This document shows positions 35,209 through 44,101 of a stretch of DNA of 64,000 bases, piece after piece. The stretch is from JAYPWI01 sp038135065 (GTDB lineage Bacteria > Actinomycetota > Acidimicrobiia > Acidimicrobiales > Poriferisodalaceae). The stretch spans positions 1 to 64,000 of the forward strand of contig JAYPWI010000003.1 of assembly GCA_038135065.1 (NCBI GenBank), in the 5' to 3' direction. Each line of letters starts with the position of its first letter. The stretch's first letter is position 1. Below the pieces are notes generated by a model. It searched no databases. It saw nothing but the letters and a program-made list of their open reading frames with translations, and was not told the DNA's origin. The position numbers and the translations under genes were made by a program.

Positions 35209-35922
35209 TCACGCGACGGCGTCGGCTACTTCCTCGGCAATTGCGGCCGCTGCGGCAACGGGATCGTCGGCCTGGGTGACCGGTCGTCCGATAACCAGAA
35301 CATCGGCTCCCGCCCGGATAGCGGCCCCAGGCAAGGCGGCCCTGGCCTGATCGTGGCTCGCCGAGCCGGCCGGGCGGATACCGGGGACGACCGTCTCCAT
35401 CCGCGGTGCGTACTGACGAGCCTCCCGCACGTCGTCGGCTGCGCAGACCAGCCCGCCACAGCCCCCTTCGAGTGCAACCTGCACCCGCTTGGGCAGGATG
35501 TGAGGAGGAGCTCCCGCATCACTGGTCAGGATGGTCACCGCCAGAGCGGTGGGGGATGCGAGGCCTGCAGCGTCGGCCCCGGCGGCCAAGCCCTCGACCC
35601 CGGCCCGCAACATGTCGGCCCCACCGAAGGCGTGGAGCGTGAGGTACGAGGCACCGAGGCTGCCCAGGACCCGGGCCGCACGCCCGACCGTGGTCGGGAT
35701 GTCGTGCAGCTTGAGATCGAGGAACACCTTGAACCCCAACTCGTTCAGCGCACCCACCGCCTCCGGTCCGGTCGCCGAGAACAGCTCCAAACCGACCTTG
35801 GCCACCCCGAAGTAGGGCTGCACGGCCCGGGCAATGCGCGTCGCAGCGACCAGATCGTCCACGTCGAGGGCCAAGGCGAGCCGATTGCGCACCTCGGGAG
35901 GCAGGGCGTCACTGTCGGTCAT
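35209..35922 (-). CDS. pyrF: Orotidine 5'-phosphate decarboxylase
   Basis: Last step of UMP synthesis (237 aa). The catalytic DxKxxD is in FLDLKLHDIPTTV; LALALDVDD and VPGIRPAGSASHDQAR are other landmarks. It overlaps the pyrD stop by 14 bases. This is the short, bacterial group 1 type rather than the mycobacterial-type PyrF; the call rests on pattern reading only. Confidence 0.95.
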   Translation of the reverse strand: MTDSDALPPEVRNRLALALDVDDLVAATRIARAVQPYFGVAKVGLELFSATGPEAVGALNELGFKVFLDLKLHDIPTTVGRAARVLGSLGASYLTLHAFGGADMLRAGVEGLAAGADAAGLASPTALAVTILTSDAGAPPHILPKRVQVALEGGCGGLVCAADDVREARQYAPRMETVVPGIRPAGSASHDQARAALPGAAIRAGADVLVIGRPVTQADDPVAAAAAIAEEVADAVA

Positions 35923-36829
35923 GGGCTGCTCCAGTCAAGGTCGAGATCCTGTTCACCCCGCGCCGTTCGCACCATGCGCGGAGACCGTCGAGTATCAGAG
36001 TAGAAGCACGGGGATCAGCGAAGGAAGCAGTGCCCACCTGCACGGCGGCTGCCCCGGCGGCCATGAACTCCACCGCATGCTCTGGGGCCGCCACACCGCC
36101 CACCCCGATGATGGGTACGGGCCCCAGCGCCGACCAGACGTCGAACACGGCTCGGACCGCGACCGGACGCATGGCGGGCCCCGAGAGCCCACCACCTCCG
36201 TTGCCAAGCACCGGCCGGAGCGAGTCCGGGTCGATCACCATGCCGAACACGGTGTTGGTCAGGGTGAGGGCCTCTGCCCCAGCCTCGAGGGCCGCCTCGG
36301 CAACCGGCACGATGTCGGTCACGTTGGGACTGAGCTTGGCCCATACCGGTAGCTCACAGGCCAGGGCGGCCGCGACAGCGGCCCGGGTGGCGTCGGTGGA
36401 ATGGGCGAACATGTCGCCACGGGCTTCGAGGTTCGGGCAGCTGATGTTGGCCTCGACAGCCACCACACCGGGGGCACCGCATACCTGGCGGGCCGCGACC
36501 TCGTAGTCCTGCACCGTTCGCCCCCAGATACTGGCCACCACTCGGGCCCCGGTAGCGGCCAGGGCGGGGAGCTCGTCGCGCCGCCAGGCCTCCACGCCGG
36601 GGTTCTGGAGTCCCACGGCGTTGATCATGCCAGCAGTGATGGCATGGACCCGCGGGGGTGGGTTTCCGTCCCAGGGATAGGGGGACAACGACTTCACGAC
36701 CACCGCCCCCAGCTGGGCCAGGTCCTGATAGGCACCGAGTTCGTCACCATGCCCGGCGGTTCCCGATGCAGTGAGCACCGGGTTGGGAAGCTGCAAGGAT
36801 CCAACGGCGACCGAGAGCTCAGTCGGCAC
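35909..36829 (-). CDS. pyrD: Dihydroorotate dehydrogenase (class 1 type)
   Basis: Oxidises dihydroorotate to orotate with FMN (306 aa). VGSLQLPNPVLTASGTAG at the start and EANISCPNLE carry the class 1 features: the SCPN cysteine is the catalytic base of class 1 enzymes, while class 2 uses serine. GVGGVAAPEHAVEFMAAGA is the FMN phosphate site. No pyrK electron-transfer gene is beside it, so the class 1A/1B question is open. The GTG at 36829 overlaps the carB stop by 11 bases; the upstream open frame is a carB shadow. Confidence 0.93.
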   Translation of the reverse strand: MPTELSVAVGSLQLPNPVLTASGTAGHGDELGAYQDLAQLGAVVVKSLSPYPWDGNPPPRVHAITAGMINAVGLQNPGVEAWRRDELPALAATGARVVASIWGRTVQDYEVAARQVCGAPGVVAVEANISCPNLEARGDMFAHSTDATRAAVAAALACELPVWAKLSPNVTDIVPVAEAALEAGAEALTLTNTVFGMVIDPDSLRPVLGNGGGGLSGPAMRPVAVRAVFDVWSALGPVPIIGVGGVAAPEHAVEFMAAGAAAVQVGTASFADPRASTLILDGLRAWCERRGVNRISTLTGAAHDRQ

Positions 36830-39800
36830 GAGCCAGGAACTCCTGGAGGGGGCGGACCTGGAGTGGATTCGCCATCCAGTCCGCCAGACCGATGGCGGCA
36901 GCTCGCGCTGCCGCGGTGGTGGTGAGACAGGGCACCCGGTGCGCAGTGGCCGCAGCCCGAATCCGCCGACCGTCGGCCCGAGGACCGCGGCCCCGTGGGG
37001 TGTTGACGACGAGCTGGACCCGACCGGCCGAGATGAGCTCGACAGCATCGGCTCCGGCACTGATCTCGCGTCCCTCCTCCGTCAGCTTGGCCACCACGGT
37101 GGCCACCTCGATGCCGGCCGCCCTGAGATGGGTTGCCGTGCCCTCGGTGGCAACGATGTCGAACCCGAGATCGGCGAAGCCGCGAGCAGCGGCCACCCCT
37201 CCCTCCTTGTCCCGGTCGGCGAGGGACATGAACACCGCCCCGTGGACGGGGAGTTGGTCGCCAGCCGCGCTCTGGCTCTTCGCGAAGGCCAGACCGAAGG
37301 TCCGGTCGATCCCCATGACCTCGCCCGTGGACCGCATCTCGGGGCCGAGCACGGTGTCGACGTCGGGGAAGCGCTGGAAGGGCAGCACGGCCTCCTTGAC
37401 GGCCACGTGACCGGTGCGGATCGCTTCGGGGAGCACGCCACGGTCTCGCAGTTCGGCGAGGCTCTCCCCGGCCATGACCCTGGCCGCCACCTTGGCCAGC
37501 TGCACCCCGGTCGCCTTCGCCACGAAGGGCACCGTACGAGAGGCCCGGGGGTTGGCCTCGATCACGAAGACCTGGCCCTGTTTCACTGCGAACTGGACGT
37601 TGAGCAGGCCGACCACCTCGAGCCGATCGGCGAGCTTGCGCGCATAGTCCACGATGACGGCCTGGGTTTCGGCGCTGAGGTTCGGCGGGGGTACTGCGCA
37701 GGCGCTGTCGCCGCTGTGCACCCCGGCCTCTTCGACGTGCTCCATGATCCCGCCCAGGACGAAATCTCCGGCATGGTCCCGGATGCCGTCGACGTCGACC
37801 TCGATGGCGTCCTCGAGGAAGCGGTCGATGAGCACCGGCCGGTCTGCTGACAGACCACCCTCGCGCCCCAGGCTCCCCGACGCGGCCAGTTCGGCCATGG
37901 CCGCGACCAACTCCTCGACGTCGTAGACGATGGTCATGGCGCGCCCGCCCAGCACGTAGCTGGGCCGAACCAGGGCCGGGAACCCGATGCGTTCGCAGAT
38001 GGCCAGCGCATCGTCCACGGTGACCGCCGTCCCGCCCGGCGGCTGCGGGATCTCCAGTTGGGCACACAGGGCGTTCCACCGTTCCCGGTCCTCGGCCAGG
38101 TCGATGGATTCGGGGGAGGTCCCCAGGACGAGCCCCTCGGGCAGGGATCCGGCCAGCTTGAGTGGGGTCTGCCCACCGAGGCTGACGATCACCCCGATGG
38201 GCTGTTCGGCATCGACGATGTCCAGCACGTCCTCGACGGTCAGGGGTTCGAAGTACAAGCGGTCCGAGGTGTCGTAGTCGGTGGAGACCGTCTCGGGGTT
38301 GCAGTTGACCATCACGGTCTCGTAGCCCGCTTCGCTGAGAGCGAAGCTGGCGTGGACGCAGCAGTAGTCGAACTCGATGCCCTGACCGATGCGGTTGGGC
38401 CCTGATCCGAGAATCACCACCCGGGGCCGCTCCCCGGGCCGCACCTCGTCCTCGTCCTCGTAGGTCGAGTAGTGGTACGGCGTCTGCGCGTCGAACTCGG
38501 CCGCGCAGGTGTCGACGGTCTTGAAGGTCGGCCGGACCCCGCTGGCCAGCCGAGCTGCCCGGACCGCGCCCTCGTCCACCCCCCACAGGTAGGCCAGCTG
38601 GGCATCGGCGAATCCGAGTTGTTTGGCCCGCCGCCAGCCCCGACGGGTCATGGTCTCGATGGTTTGCTCCTCGAGGTGGAGGCGTTCTTCCACGATCATC
38701 GACATCTGGTCGAGGAACCACGGGTCGACCCAGCAGGCCTCGTAGATGGCCTCGATGGACACGCCACGACGGAGGAGTTCACCGATCTCGAAGGGGCGGT
38801 CGGGGGTGGGAGCGGCGATGGCCTCGAGCAGTTCCTCGTCGGACTGAGCGACGAAGCGCACCTCACCGGGATCGCCGTTGAGGCCGTGACGCCCCTGTTC
38901 GAGCGAGCGGATGCCCTTCTGGAGGGACTCGGGGAAGGTCCGGCCGATCGACATGGCCTCACCGACGGACTGCATCTGGGGACCGAGCTGCGACGATGCC
39001 CCGGGCAGCTTCTCGAAGGCCCAGCGGGGGATCTTGGTCACCACGTAGTCGATGGTGGGCTCGAAGCTGGCCGGGGTCTTCTCGGTGATGTCGTTGGGGA
39101 TCTCGTCGAGGGTGTACCCCACGGCCAACCGGGCCGCGATCTTGGCGATGGGAAAGCCCGTGGCCTTGGAGGCCAGCGCAGACGAGCGGCTGACCCGGGG
39201 GTTCATCTCGATGACAACCTGCTCGCCGGTCTCGGGGTGGACGGCGAACTGGACGTTGGAACCCCCGGTCTCTACCCCGACTCGACGGATGCAGGCGAAG
39301 GCTGCGTCACGCATCGCCTGGTACTCCACATCGGAGAGGGTCTGGGCCGGGGCCACGGTGATGGAATCGCCGGTGTGGACCCCCATGGGGTCGAGGTTCT
39401 CGATCGAGCAGATGATCACGCAGTTGTCGGCGTGGTCCCGCATGACCTCGAGCTCGAACTCCTTCCACCCCTTGATGGACTGCTCGATCAGGATCTCGGA
39501 GATGGGGCTGGCGGCCAGGCCGTTAGCGGCCACCTGTGCGAACTCCTCCATGGTGTGGGCGAAGGCCGTGCCCTTGCCCCCGAGGATGAAGGCCGGTCGG
39601 ATGATCACCGGAAGCCCGATCTCGGTGATCACTTCCATGGCTTCGTCGAGGTTGTGGGCGATGCCCGAACGGGCGCATTGCAGGCCGATCTCGGCCATGG
39701 CGTGGCGGAACAGGTCGCGGTCTTCGGCCGTGGCGATCGCCACCTCGTTGGCCCCGATCATCTCTACACCGTGGGCCTCGAGCACCCCGGTCTGGGACAG

Positions 39801-40103
39801 CTCCATGGCCAGGTTGAGGGCCGTCTGGCCACCGAGGGTGGGCAGCACGGCATCGGGCCGTTCCCGTTCGATGATGGCGGTCAGAACCTCGGCGGTGAGG
39901 GGCTCGACGTAGGTGGCGTCGGCGAACTCGGGGTCGGTCATGATGGTGGCCGGGTTCGAGTTGGCCAGGATCACCCGGTAGCCCTCCTCCCGCAGCACCC
40001 GGCAGGCCTGGGTACCCGAGTAGTCGAACTCACAGGCCTGGCCGATGACGATGGGGCCCGAACCGATGATGAGGATCGATGAGATGTCGTCTCGTCTGGG
40101 CAT
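36819..40103 (-). CDS. carB: Carbamoyl phosphate synthase large subunit
   Basis: Makes carbamoyl phosphate from bicarbonate, ammonia and two ATP (1094 aa, slightly above the usual 1070). Two ATP-grasp halves (about 1-550 and 551-940), each with GSGPIVIGQACEFDYSG / GSGPNRIGQGIEFDYCC and NPETVSTDYDTSDRLYFEPL-type repeats, then the C-terminal MGS-like regulatory domain (940-1094). It begins one base after the carA stop and is complete. Confidence 0.98.
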   Translation of the reverse strand: MPRRDDISSILIIGSGPIVIGQACEFDYSGTQACRVLREEGYRVILANSNPATIMTDPEFADATYVEPLTAEVLTAIIERERPDAVLPTLGGQTALNLAMELSQTGVLEAHGVEMIGANEVAIATAEDRDLFRHAMAEIGLQCARSGIAHNLDEAMEVITEIGLPVIIRPAFILGGKGTAFAHTMEEFAQVAANGLAASPISEILIEQSIKGWKEFELEVMRDHADNCVIICSIENLDPMGVHTGDSITVAPAQTLSDVEYQAMRDAAFACIRRVGVETGGSNVQFAVHPETGEQVVIEMNPRVSRSSALASKATGFPIAKIAARLAVGYTLDEIPNDITEKTPASFEPTIDYVVTKIPRWAFEKLPGASSQLGPQMQSVGEAMSIGRTFPESLQKGIRSLEQGRHGLNGDPGEVRFVAQSDEELLEAIAAPTPDRPFEIGELLRRGVSIEAIYEACWVDPWFLDQMSMIVEERLHLEEQTIETMTRRGWRRAKQLGFADAQLAYLWGVDEGAVRAARLASGVRPTFKTVDTCAAEFDAQTPYHYSTYEDEDEVRPGERPRVVILGSGPNRIGQGIEFDYCCVHASFALSEAGYETVMVNCNPETVSTDYDTSDRLYFEPLTVEDVLDIVDAEQPIGVIVSLGGQTPLKLAGSLPEGLVLGTSPESIDLAEDRERWNALCAQLEIPQPPGGTAVTVDDALAICERIGFPALVRPSYVLGGRAMTIVYDVEELVAAMAELAASGSLGREGGLSADRPVLIDRFLEDAIEVDVDGIRDHAGDFVLGGIMEHVEEAGVHSGDSACAVPPPNLSAETQAVIVDYARKLADRLEVVGLLNVQFAVKQGQVFVIEANPRASRTVPFVAKATGVQLAKVAARVMAGESLAELRDRGVLPEAIRTGHVAVKEAVLPFQRFPDVDTVLGPEMRSTGEVMGIDRTFGLAFAKSQSAAGDQLPVHGAVFMSLADRDKEGGVAAARGFADLGFDIVATEGTATHLRAAGIEVATVVAKLTEEGREISAGADAVELISAGRVQLVVNTPRGRGPRADGRRIRAAATAHRVPCLTTTAAARAAAIGLADWMANPLQVRPLQEFLARAD

Positions 40104-40104
40104 G

Positions 40105-41202
40105 TCAGGCCCCTGCCTTCATCAACTCGGCGAACTCGGTGAACAGGTAGCGACTGTCGTGGGGCCCAGGGCTGGCCTCGGGGTGGTACTGCACGCTGAA
40201 GGCGGGAACATCGAGGCAGCGCAGGCCCTCGAGGGCTCCGTCGTTGAGGCAGACGTGGGTCTCGACCACCCCAGGCACCGACCCCGCCTCGATGGCGAAG
40301 TTGTGGTTCTGGCTCGTGATCTCGATCCGCCCGGTGAGTTGGTTGCGGATGGGCACGTTGCCACCGTGGTGACCGAACTTCATCTTGTAGGCCCGACCCC
40401 CCAGGGCCAACGNNNNNNNNNNNNNNNNNNNNNNNNNNNNNNNNNNNNNNNNNNNNNNNNNNNNNNNNNNNNNNNNNNNNNNNNNNNNNNNNNNNNNNNN
40501 NNNNNNNNNNNNNCCGTTGGAGAGGAAGATCCCGTCGGGTTCGAGGGCCAATACACCCTGTGCGTCGGTGGAGGACGGCACCACCTCCACGGTGGCGATC
40601 TCGCTGAGCTGCTCGACGATCGCCTGCTTGATGCCGAGGTCGTAGGCCACCACCCGAAGTCCACCGTCGCCGCCCTTGAAGGGCACGGTGTAGGGCTCGG
40701 GCGTGGACACCTCACCGACCAGGTCGACGCCCGCGGTGCCGGGCTCCCGGCTTGCGGCCGCAGCCAGCATCTCCTCCGAGGCGTCGCCGAACGCTCCTGG
40801 CATGGCTCCGTGGTCGCGGACGTGCCTGGTCAGGCGCCGGGTGTCGATCCCGGCAATTCCGGGAACCCCGTTGGCCGCCAGGAAGGCATCGAGGTCGCCC
40901 TCACTCCGCCAGTTCGAGTGGCGACGGGCCAGATCGCGGATCACCACCCCGCGGCAGAAGGGCCGGCGGGCCTCGTTATCGGCCCCGGCCACCCCGTAGT
41001 TGCCGATGTGGGGGTAGGTGAAGGTGATGATCTGACCCGCGTAGGACGGGTCGGTGATGACCTCCTGGTAGCCCGACAGCACGGTGTTGAACACCACCTC
41101 GCCGCTGGCCACTCCCTCGGGGGGTGGGGTCCCGATCAGCTCACCTTCGAACACCGTGCCGTCTGCCAGCACCAGTGCCCCTTCGCGGATCTCGCTGCTC
41201 AC
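40105..41202 (-). CDS. carA: Carbamoyl phosphate synthase small (glutaminase) subunit, with gap
   Basis: Supplies ammonia from glutamine to CarB (365 codons counting the gap). N-terminal CarA domain (ALVLADGTVFEGELIG to TPEPYTVPFK), then the class I glutaminase. 101 N remove about 35 residues that in relatives hold the GPGDP loop and the GICLGHQ nucleophile Cys, so the active site cannot be checked. The flanks (FLSN before, LALGG after) and the His/Glu motif VQYHPEASPGP match the family, and the frame is kept. GTG start at 41202 with AGGAG, overlapping the pyrC stop (GTGA). Confidence 0.95.
   Translation of the reverse strand: MSSEIREGALVLADGTVFEGELIGTPPPEGVASGEVVFNTVLSGYQEVITDPSYAGQIITFTYPHIGNYGVAGADNEARRPFCRGVVIRDLARRHSNWRSEGDLDAFLAANGVPGIAGIDTRRLTRHVRDHGAMPGAFGDASEEMLAAAASREPGTAGVDLVGEVSTPEPYTVPFKGGDGGLRVVAYDLGIKQAIVEQLSEIATVEVVPSSTDAQGVLALEPDGIFLSNXXXXXXXXXXXXXXXXXXXXXXXXXXXXXXXXXXXLALGGRAYKMKFGHHGGNVPIRNQLTGRIEITSQNHNFAIEAGSVPGVVETHVCLNDGALEGLRCLDVPAFSVQYHPEASPGPHDSRYLFTEFAELMKAGA
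40413..40513. other. Assembly gap (101 N)
   Basis: Scaffold gap inside the carA glutaminase domain. The length equals the missing about 35 residues expected from relatives, so its size estimate looks right. Confidence 0.99.
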
Positions 41203-42473
41203 CTTGCTCCTTCCGTGACCGTCGTGTCGTCGAGGGTGATCCGACCCCCGTTGACGGTGTGCCGCACCCGAGACCGCAGCGAGCGGCCGACCAGTGCGGT
41301 GTTCGACGAACGGGAGTGACCCCCGTCGTGGGGCACCTCCCACTGCGCCGTTGGATCGATCACCACCAGATCAGCGGGTGCCCCGACCGCGATCGCGTGG
41401 GCCTGTTGGCCGAGCACTCGAGCCGGCCCGTTCCCCAGCAGATCGACCGCCCGCTCGAGGGGCACCCCGCAGCAGTCGACCAAGGCGGCCAGGGTCGTCT
41501 CGAGTCCGATACAGCCCGGCGGAGCCTGGTCGAAGGGCAGTTCCTTGTCCTGCGGGGTGCAGGGAACATGATCGGCCACCACTGCGTCGACCAACCCATC
41601 GAGCACGGCCTGACGCAGCGCCTCCCGATCGGCCGCCGGACGCAGGGGCGGCTCGAAGCGATGACACGGGTCGTATCCGGCACAGTCTTCGTCGCTGAAG
41701 AGCAGATGGTTGATCCCGACGTCAGCGGTGACGGCGAGGCCGCTACGGCGGGCCTGGGCCACCAACTGCACCGCGGCGGGGCTGGACAGAGTGTGGACAT
41801 GGACTCGGGCGCCCGTCAGTTCGACCAAGGCCAGCAGCCGTTGCACCCCCAGCACCTCGGCAGCCTCGGGCCGCCCGGGCAGGCCCAAGCGGGACGACCA
41901 CACCCCCTCGTGCATCACGCCCCCGGCCCCGAGATCCACGAGATCGGCTCGTAGGGCGAATCGGGCACCCAGCGCCGTGCCGTACTCGAGCGCGTGACGC
42001 AGCAGGTCGGCCGAGGGCACGACCACCCCGCCGTCGGTGAACCACGAGATCCCTGCTTCGACCATCATCCGCATCGGCGCGAGTTCCAGGTTGCGGTGAC
42101 CGACGGTCAGCGCGCCGGCCAGCGGGCCGGCGTCGACATCGCGCCGCTCGGCAACGGCGGCTGGGGAGTCGATGGGGGCAGCCGCCGTGCTGGTGACCAG
42201 CATCGATGTGTAGCCACCGGCCGCTGCTGCTCTACGGACCGCAGTGGGCGTCTCCCGCTCCTGCTGGCCCGGACCACCGGTGTCGGTGAGAAGATCGATC
42301 AATCCTGGGGCCACCAGACACCCGGTGGCATCCAGGAACACGGCGCCATCCCGGGCCCCCGCCGCGAGGTCCGGGCCGACGGCGACGACAACACCGTCGC
42401 CGATGACCACATCAGCCGGACCTACTCCGTGGACCGTGCCACCGGACACGACGATCTGCGTCGAGCCGCTCAT
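41199..42473 (-). CDS. pyrC: Dihydroorotase-family protein, metal site lost (pseudo-dihydroorotase, PyrC'-like)
   Basis: A 424-residue amidohydrolase-fold protein in the dihydroorotase position of the pyr operon. Length and scaffold match type I dihydroorotase (VAPGLID, GINHLLFSDEDC, RFEPPLRPAADREAL, PPGCIGLETTLAALVD). Key residues are missing: the zinc HxH after GLIDL is replaced by LTD (62-64), the substrate MPNT motif reads LVTSTAAAP, and the DHAPH motif reads DHVPC. Inactive dihydroorotases that brace aspartate transcarbamoylase are known (PyrC' in Pseudomonas). Inference: this is one, and an active PyrC is elsewhere. Overlaps pyrB (ATGA) and carA (GTGA). Confidence 0.87.
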   Translation of the reverse strand: MSGSTQIVVSGGTVHGVGPADVVIGDGVVVAVGPDLAAGARDGAVFLDATGCLVAPGLIDLLTDTGGPGQQERETPTAVRRAAAAGGYTSMLVTSTAAAPIDSPAAVAERRDVDAGPLAGALTVGHRNLELAPMRMMVEAGISWFTDGGVVVPSADLLRHALEYGTALGARFALRADLVDLGAGGVMHEGVWSSRLGLPGRPEAAEVLGVQRLLALVELTGARVHVHTLSSPAAVQLVAQARRSGLAVTADVGINHLLFSDEDCAGYDPCHRFEPPLRPAADREALRQAVLDGLVDAVVADHVPCTPQDKELPFDQAPPGCIGLETTLAALVDCCGVPLERAVDLLGNGPARVLGQQAHAIAVGAPADLVVIDPTAQWEVPHDGGHSRSSNTALVGRSLRSRVRHTVNGGRITLDDTTVTEGAR

Positions 42474-43447
42474 GTGATGTCGACCCCCGAGCCGAGCAAC
42501 CAGAACAGCACTGCCATCCGTACGGCCACCCCATTGGCGACCTGACGCTGGACCAGCACCCGAGGATGGGTGTCCAGCACTTCGGAGGTCACCTCGATCC
42601 CCCGGACCACGGGGCCTGGGTGGATGATCACCGCGCCCTGCCCCATGAGATCCGCCCGACGGGCGTCGAGCCCGTAGCCCTCGACATAGTCCTGCATGGT
42701 CGGTAACAGCCCGTCGGCCAGACGCTCGCGTTGGACTCGGAGAAGGGCGACGACATCGAGATCGGGAAGGATGGCGTCGAAGTCGTGGGTCACCTCCACC
42801 GGCCATCCCTCGAGGCTCGCTGGAAGCAGGGTCGAGGGAGCAATGAGGGTGACCTGGGCCCCCATGGCCGCGAATGCAGTGACGTCGGACCTGGCAACCC
42901 GGCTGTGTCGGACATCGCCCACGATGCCGATACGGACACCGTCGAGTCGGTGGCCAGTACCTGCTCCGCCGTGCAGGTGCTCCACCAGGGTGTAGGCATC
43001 GAGGAGACCCTGGGTTGGATGGCTGTGCCAGCCGTCGCCACCGTTGAGGACCGACACACCCTCCCCCACCCAGCGCGAGATCTGCTCGGGCACACCGCTC
43101 GACCGATGACGGACGACGAAGGCGTCGACCCCCATCGCCCCGATGGTCTCGATGGTGTCCCGTAGGGACTCCCCCTTGGACAGTGACGAGGACCCCGCCG
43201 AGAAGTTCAGAACCTCGGCGGACAGTCGCTTTGCCGCTGTCTCGAAGGACATCCTGGTGCGGGTCGAATCCTCGAAGAAGCAGGTGGCGATCGTCTTGCC
43301 GCGCAGGGCGGGCACCCTGGGGATGGATCGCTCGTTGACTTCCACGAAGCGGTCGGTGAGCCGGAGGATCTCGGTGATGGCATCGGGACCGATGTCCTCG
43401 AGGCTGAGCAGATGGCGGGGTCCCTGGGGCTCGAATGCCGCGGTCAC
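42470..43447 (-). CDS. pyrB: Aspartate carbamoyltransferase catalytic chain
   Basis: Joins carbamoyl phosphate and aspartate (325 aa). Carbamoyl-phosphate motif STRTR (FFEDSTRTRMSFETAAKRL), the loop SAGSSSLSKGESLRDT, and SHPTQGLLDAYTL are intact. No regulatory chain pyrI is present, as usual in Actinobacteria. Overlaps pyrR and the pyrC-like gene by 4 bases each, so all three are coupled. Partnering with the metal-less dihydroorotase next door is plausible. Confidence 0.97.
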   Translation of the reverse strand: MTAAFEPQGPRHLLSLEDIGPDAITEILRLTDRFVEVNERSIPRVPALRGKTIATCFFEDSTRTRMSFETAAKRLSAEVLNFSAGSSSLSKGESLRDTIETIGAMGVDAFVVRHRSSGVPEQISRWVGEGVSVLNGGDGWHSHPTQGLLDAYTLVEHLHGGAGTGHRLDGVRIGIVGDVRHSRVARSDVTAFAAMGAQVTLIAPSTLLPASLEGWPVEVTHDFDAILPDLDVVALLRVQRERLADGLLPTMQDYVEGYGLDARRADLMGQGAVIIHPGPVVRGIEVTSEVLDTHPRVLVQRQVANGVAVRMAVLFWLLGSGVDIT

Positions 43448-44010
43448 TTGCGCATCTCCCCCAGCAGCACGCCCTCGGGGTTGACGTCGACCACCTCGTC
43501 ACGCCGTGTGGGGAGGTTCTTACCCACATAGTCGGGCCGGATGGGCAGCTCGCGATGTCCTCGGTCGATCACAACGGCAAGTTGCACGGCCCGTGGCCGG
43601 CCGAAATCGGTGAGGGCGTCGAGGGCGGCTCGGATGGTCCGGCCGGTGAAGAGCACATCGTCGACGAGCACGACCACCTTGCCCGTCAGGTCGACCGGGA
43701 TGTCGGTGGCCGCCTCGGGCATCACAGGACGCAGGCCGATGTCATCCCGGTACAGGGCGACGTCGAGGGTTCCCACCGGGACGTCCACCCCGTCGATCTC
43801 GAACAGCAGGTGGGCGATACGTCGGGCGATCTCGACGCCCCCCGTCTGCAGGGCCACCACGGCGACGTCTTCGAGCCCTCTGTTGCGCTCGATGATCTCG
43901 TGGCTGATGCGGGTGAGCGCCCGCTGCACCTGCGCGGCGTCCATCACCGTGGACCGGGCAACGAAAACGCCCCCATATGGGGGCGTCATTCGGCGCTCGC
44001 GGTCGGCCAC
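43444..44010 (-). CDS. pyrR: Pyrimidine operon regulator / uracil phosphoribosyltransferase
   Basis: RNA-binding regulator of pyrimidine genes that senses UMP/PRPP (188 aa). PRPP motif VVVLVDDVLFTGRTIRAAL, plus QVQRALTRISHEIIERN and VALQTGGVEIARRI. The GTG start at 44010 has AGGA 6 nt upstream, placed right after a PyrR-binding hairpin. An ATG at codon 23 (MDAAQVQRA) is the alternative; an N-terminal extension of about 20 residues is common in actinobacterial PyrR. A perfect 20-bp palindrome covers codons 8-14. Confidence 0.94.
   Translation of the reverse strand: MADRERRMTPPYGGVFVARSTVMDAAQVQRALTRISHEIIERNRGLEDVAVVALQTGGVEIARRIAHLLFEIDGVDVPVGTLDVALYRDDIGLRPVMPEAATDIPVDLTGKVVVLVDDVLFTGRTIRAALDALTDFGRPRAVQLAVVIDRGHRELPIRPDYVGKNLPTRRDEVVDVNPEGVLLGEMRK
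43967..43986. repeat. Perfect 20-bp palindrome inside the start of pyrR
   Basis: ACGCCCCCATATGGGGGCGT is its own reverse complement. In the minus-strand transcript it would form a very GC-rich hairpin, followed by TTTTC. It lies 24 bases into the pyrR coding region and could act as a transcription attenuator or translation block, or as a protein binding site. Confidence 0.7.
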
Positions 44011-44026
44011 TCGGCGTCCTTCCGGT

Positions 44027-44057
44027 CCGTGCGGGCCTCACGGGACCCGCTTCACGG
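44027..44057 (-). promoter_or_regulatory. PyrR-binding RNA loop upstream of pyrR
   Basis: In the minus-strand transcript the fold is: lower stem CCGT/ACGG, a purine bulge GAA on the 5' side, upper stem GCGGGTC/GGCCCGC (one G-U pair), and the hexaloop CCGTGA. This is the layout of known PyrR binding loops, whose hexaloop consensus is CNGNGA. It ends 16 nt before the GTG start, just ahead of the GGAAGGA ribosome binding site, so bound PyrR would hide that site (translational repression, as proposed in mycobacteria). Confidence 0.78.
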
Positions 44058-44101
44058 TCGAGCGCATGCTAGCAGCGGCGCACCGGCCTGCGGCGCACCT
44101 C

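Noticed and set aside
36694..38721. 675-codon minus-strand frame inside carB
   Set aside because: Out-of-frame reading of carB, rich in Arg/Gly/Pro as expected for a shadow.
38472..40082. 536-codon plus-strand open frame opposite carB
   Set aside because: Antisense shadow of a complete, conserved carB.
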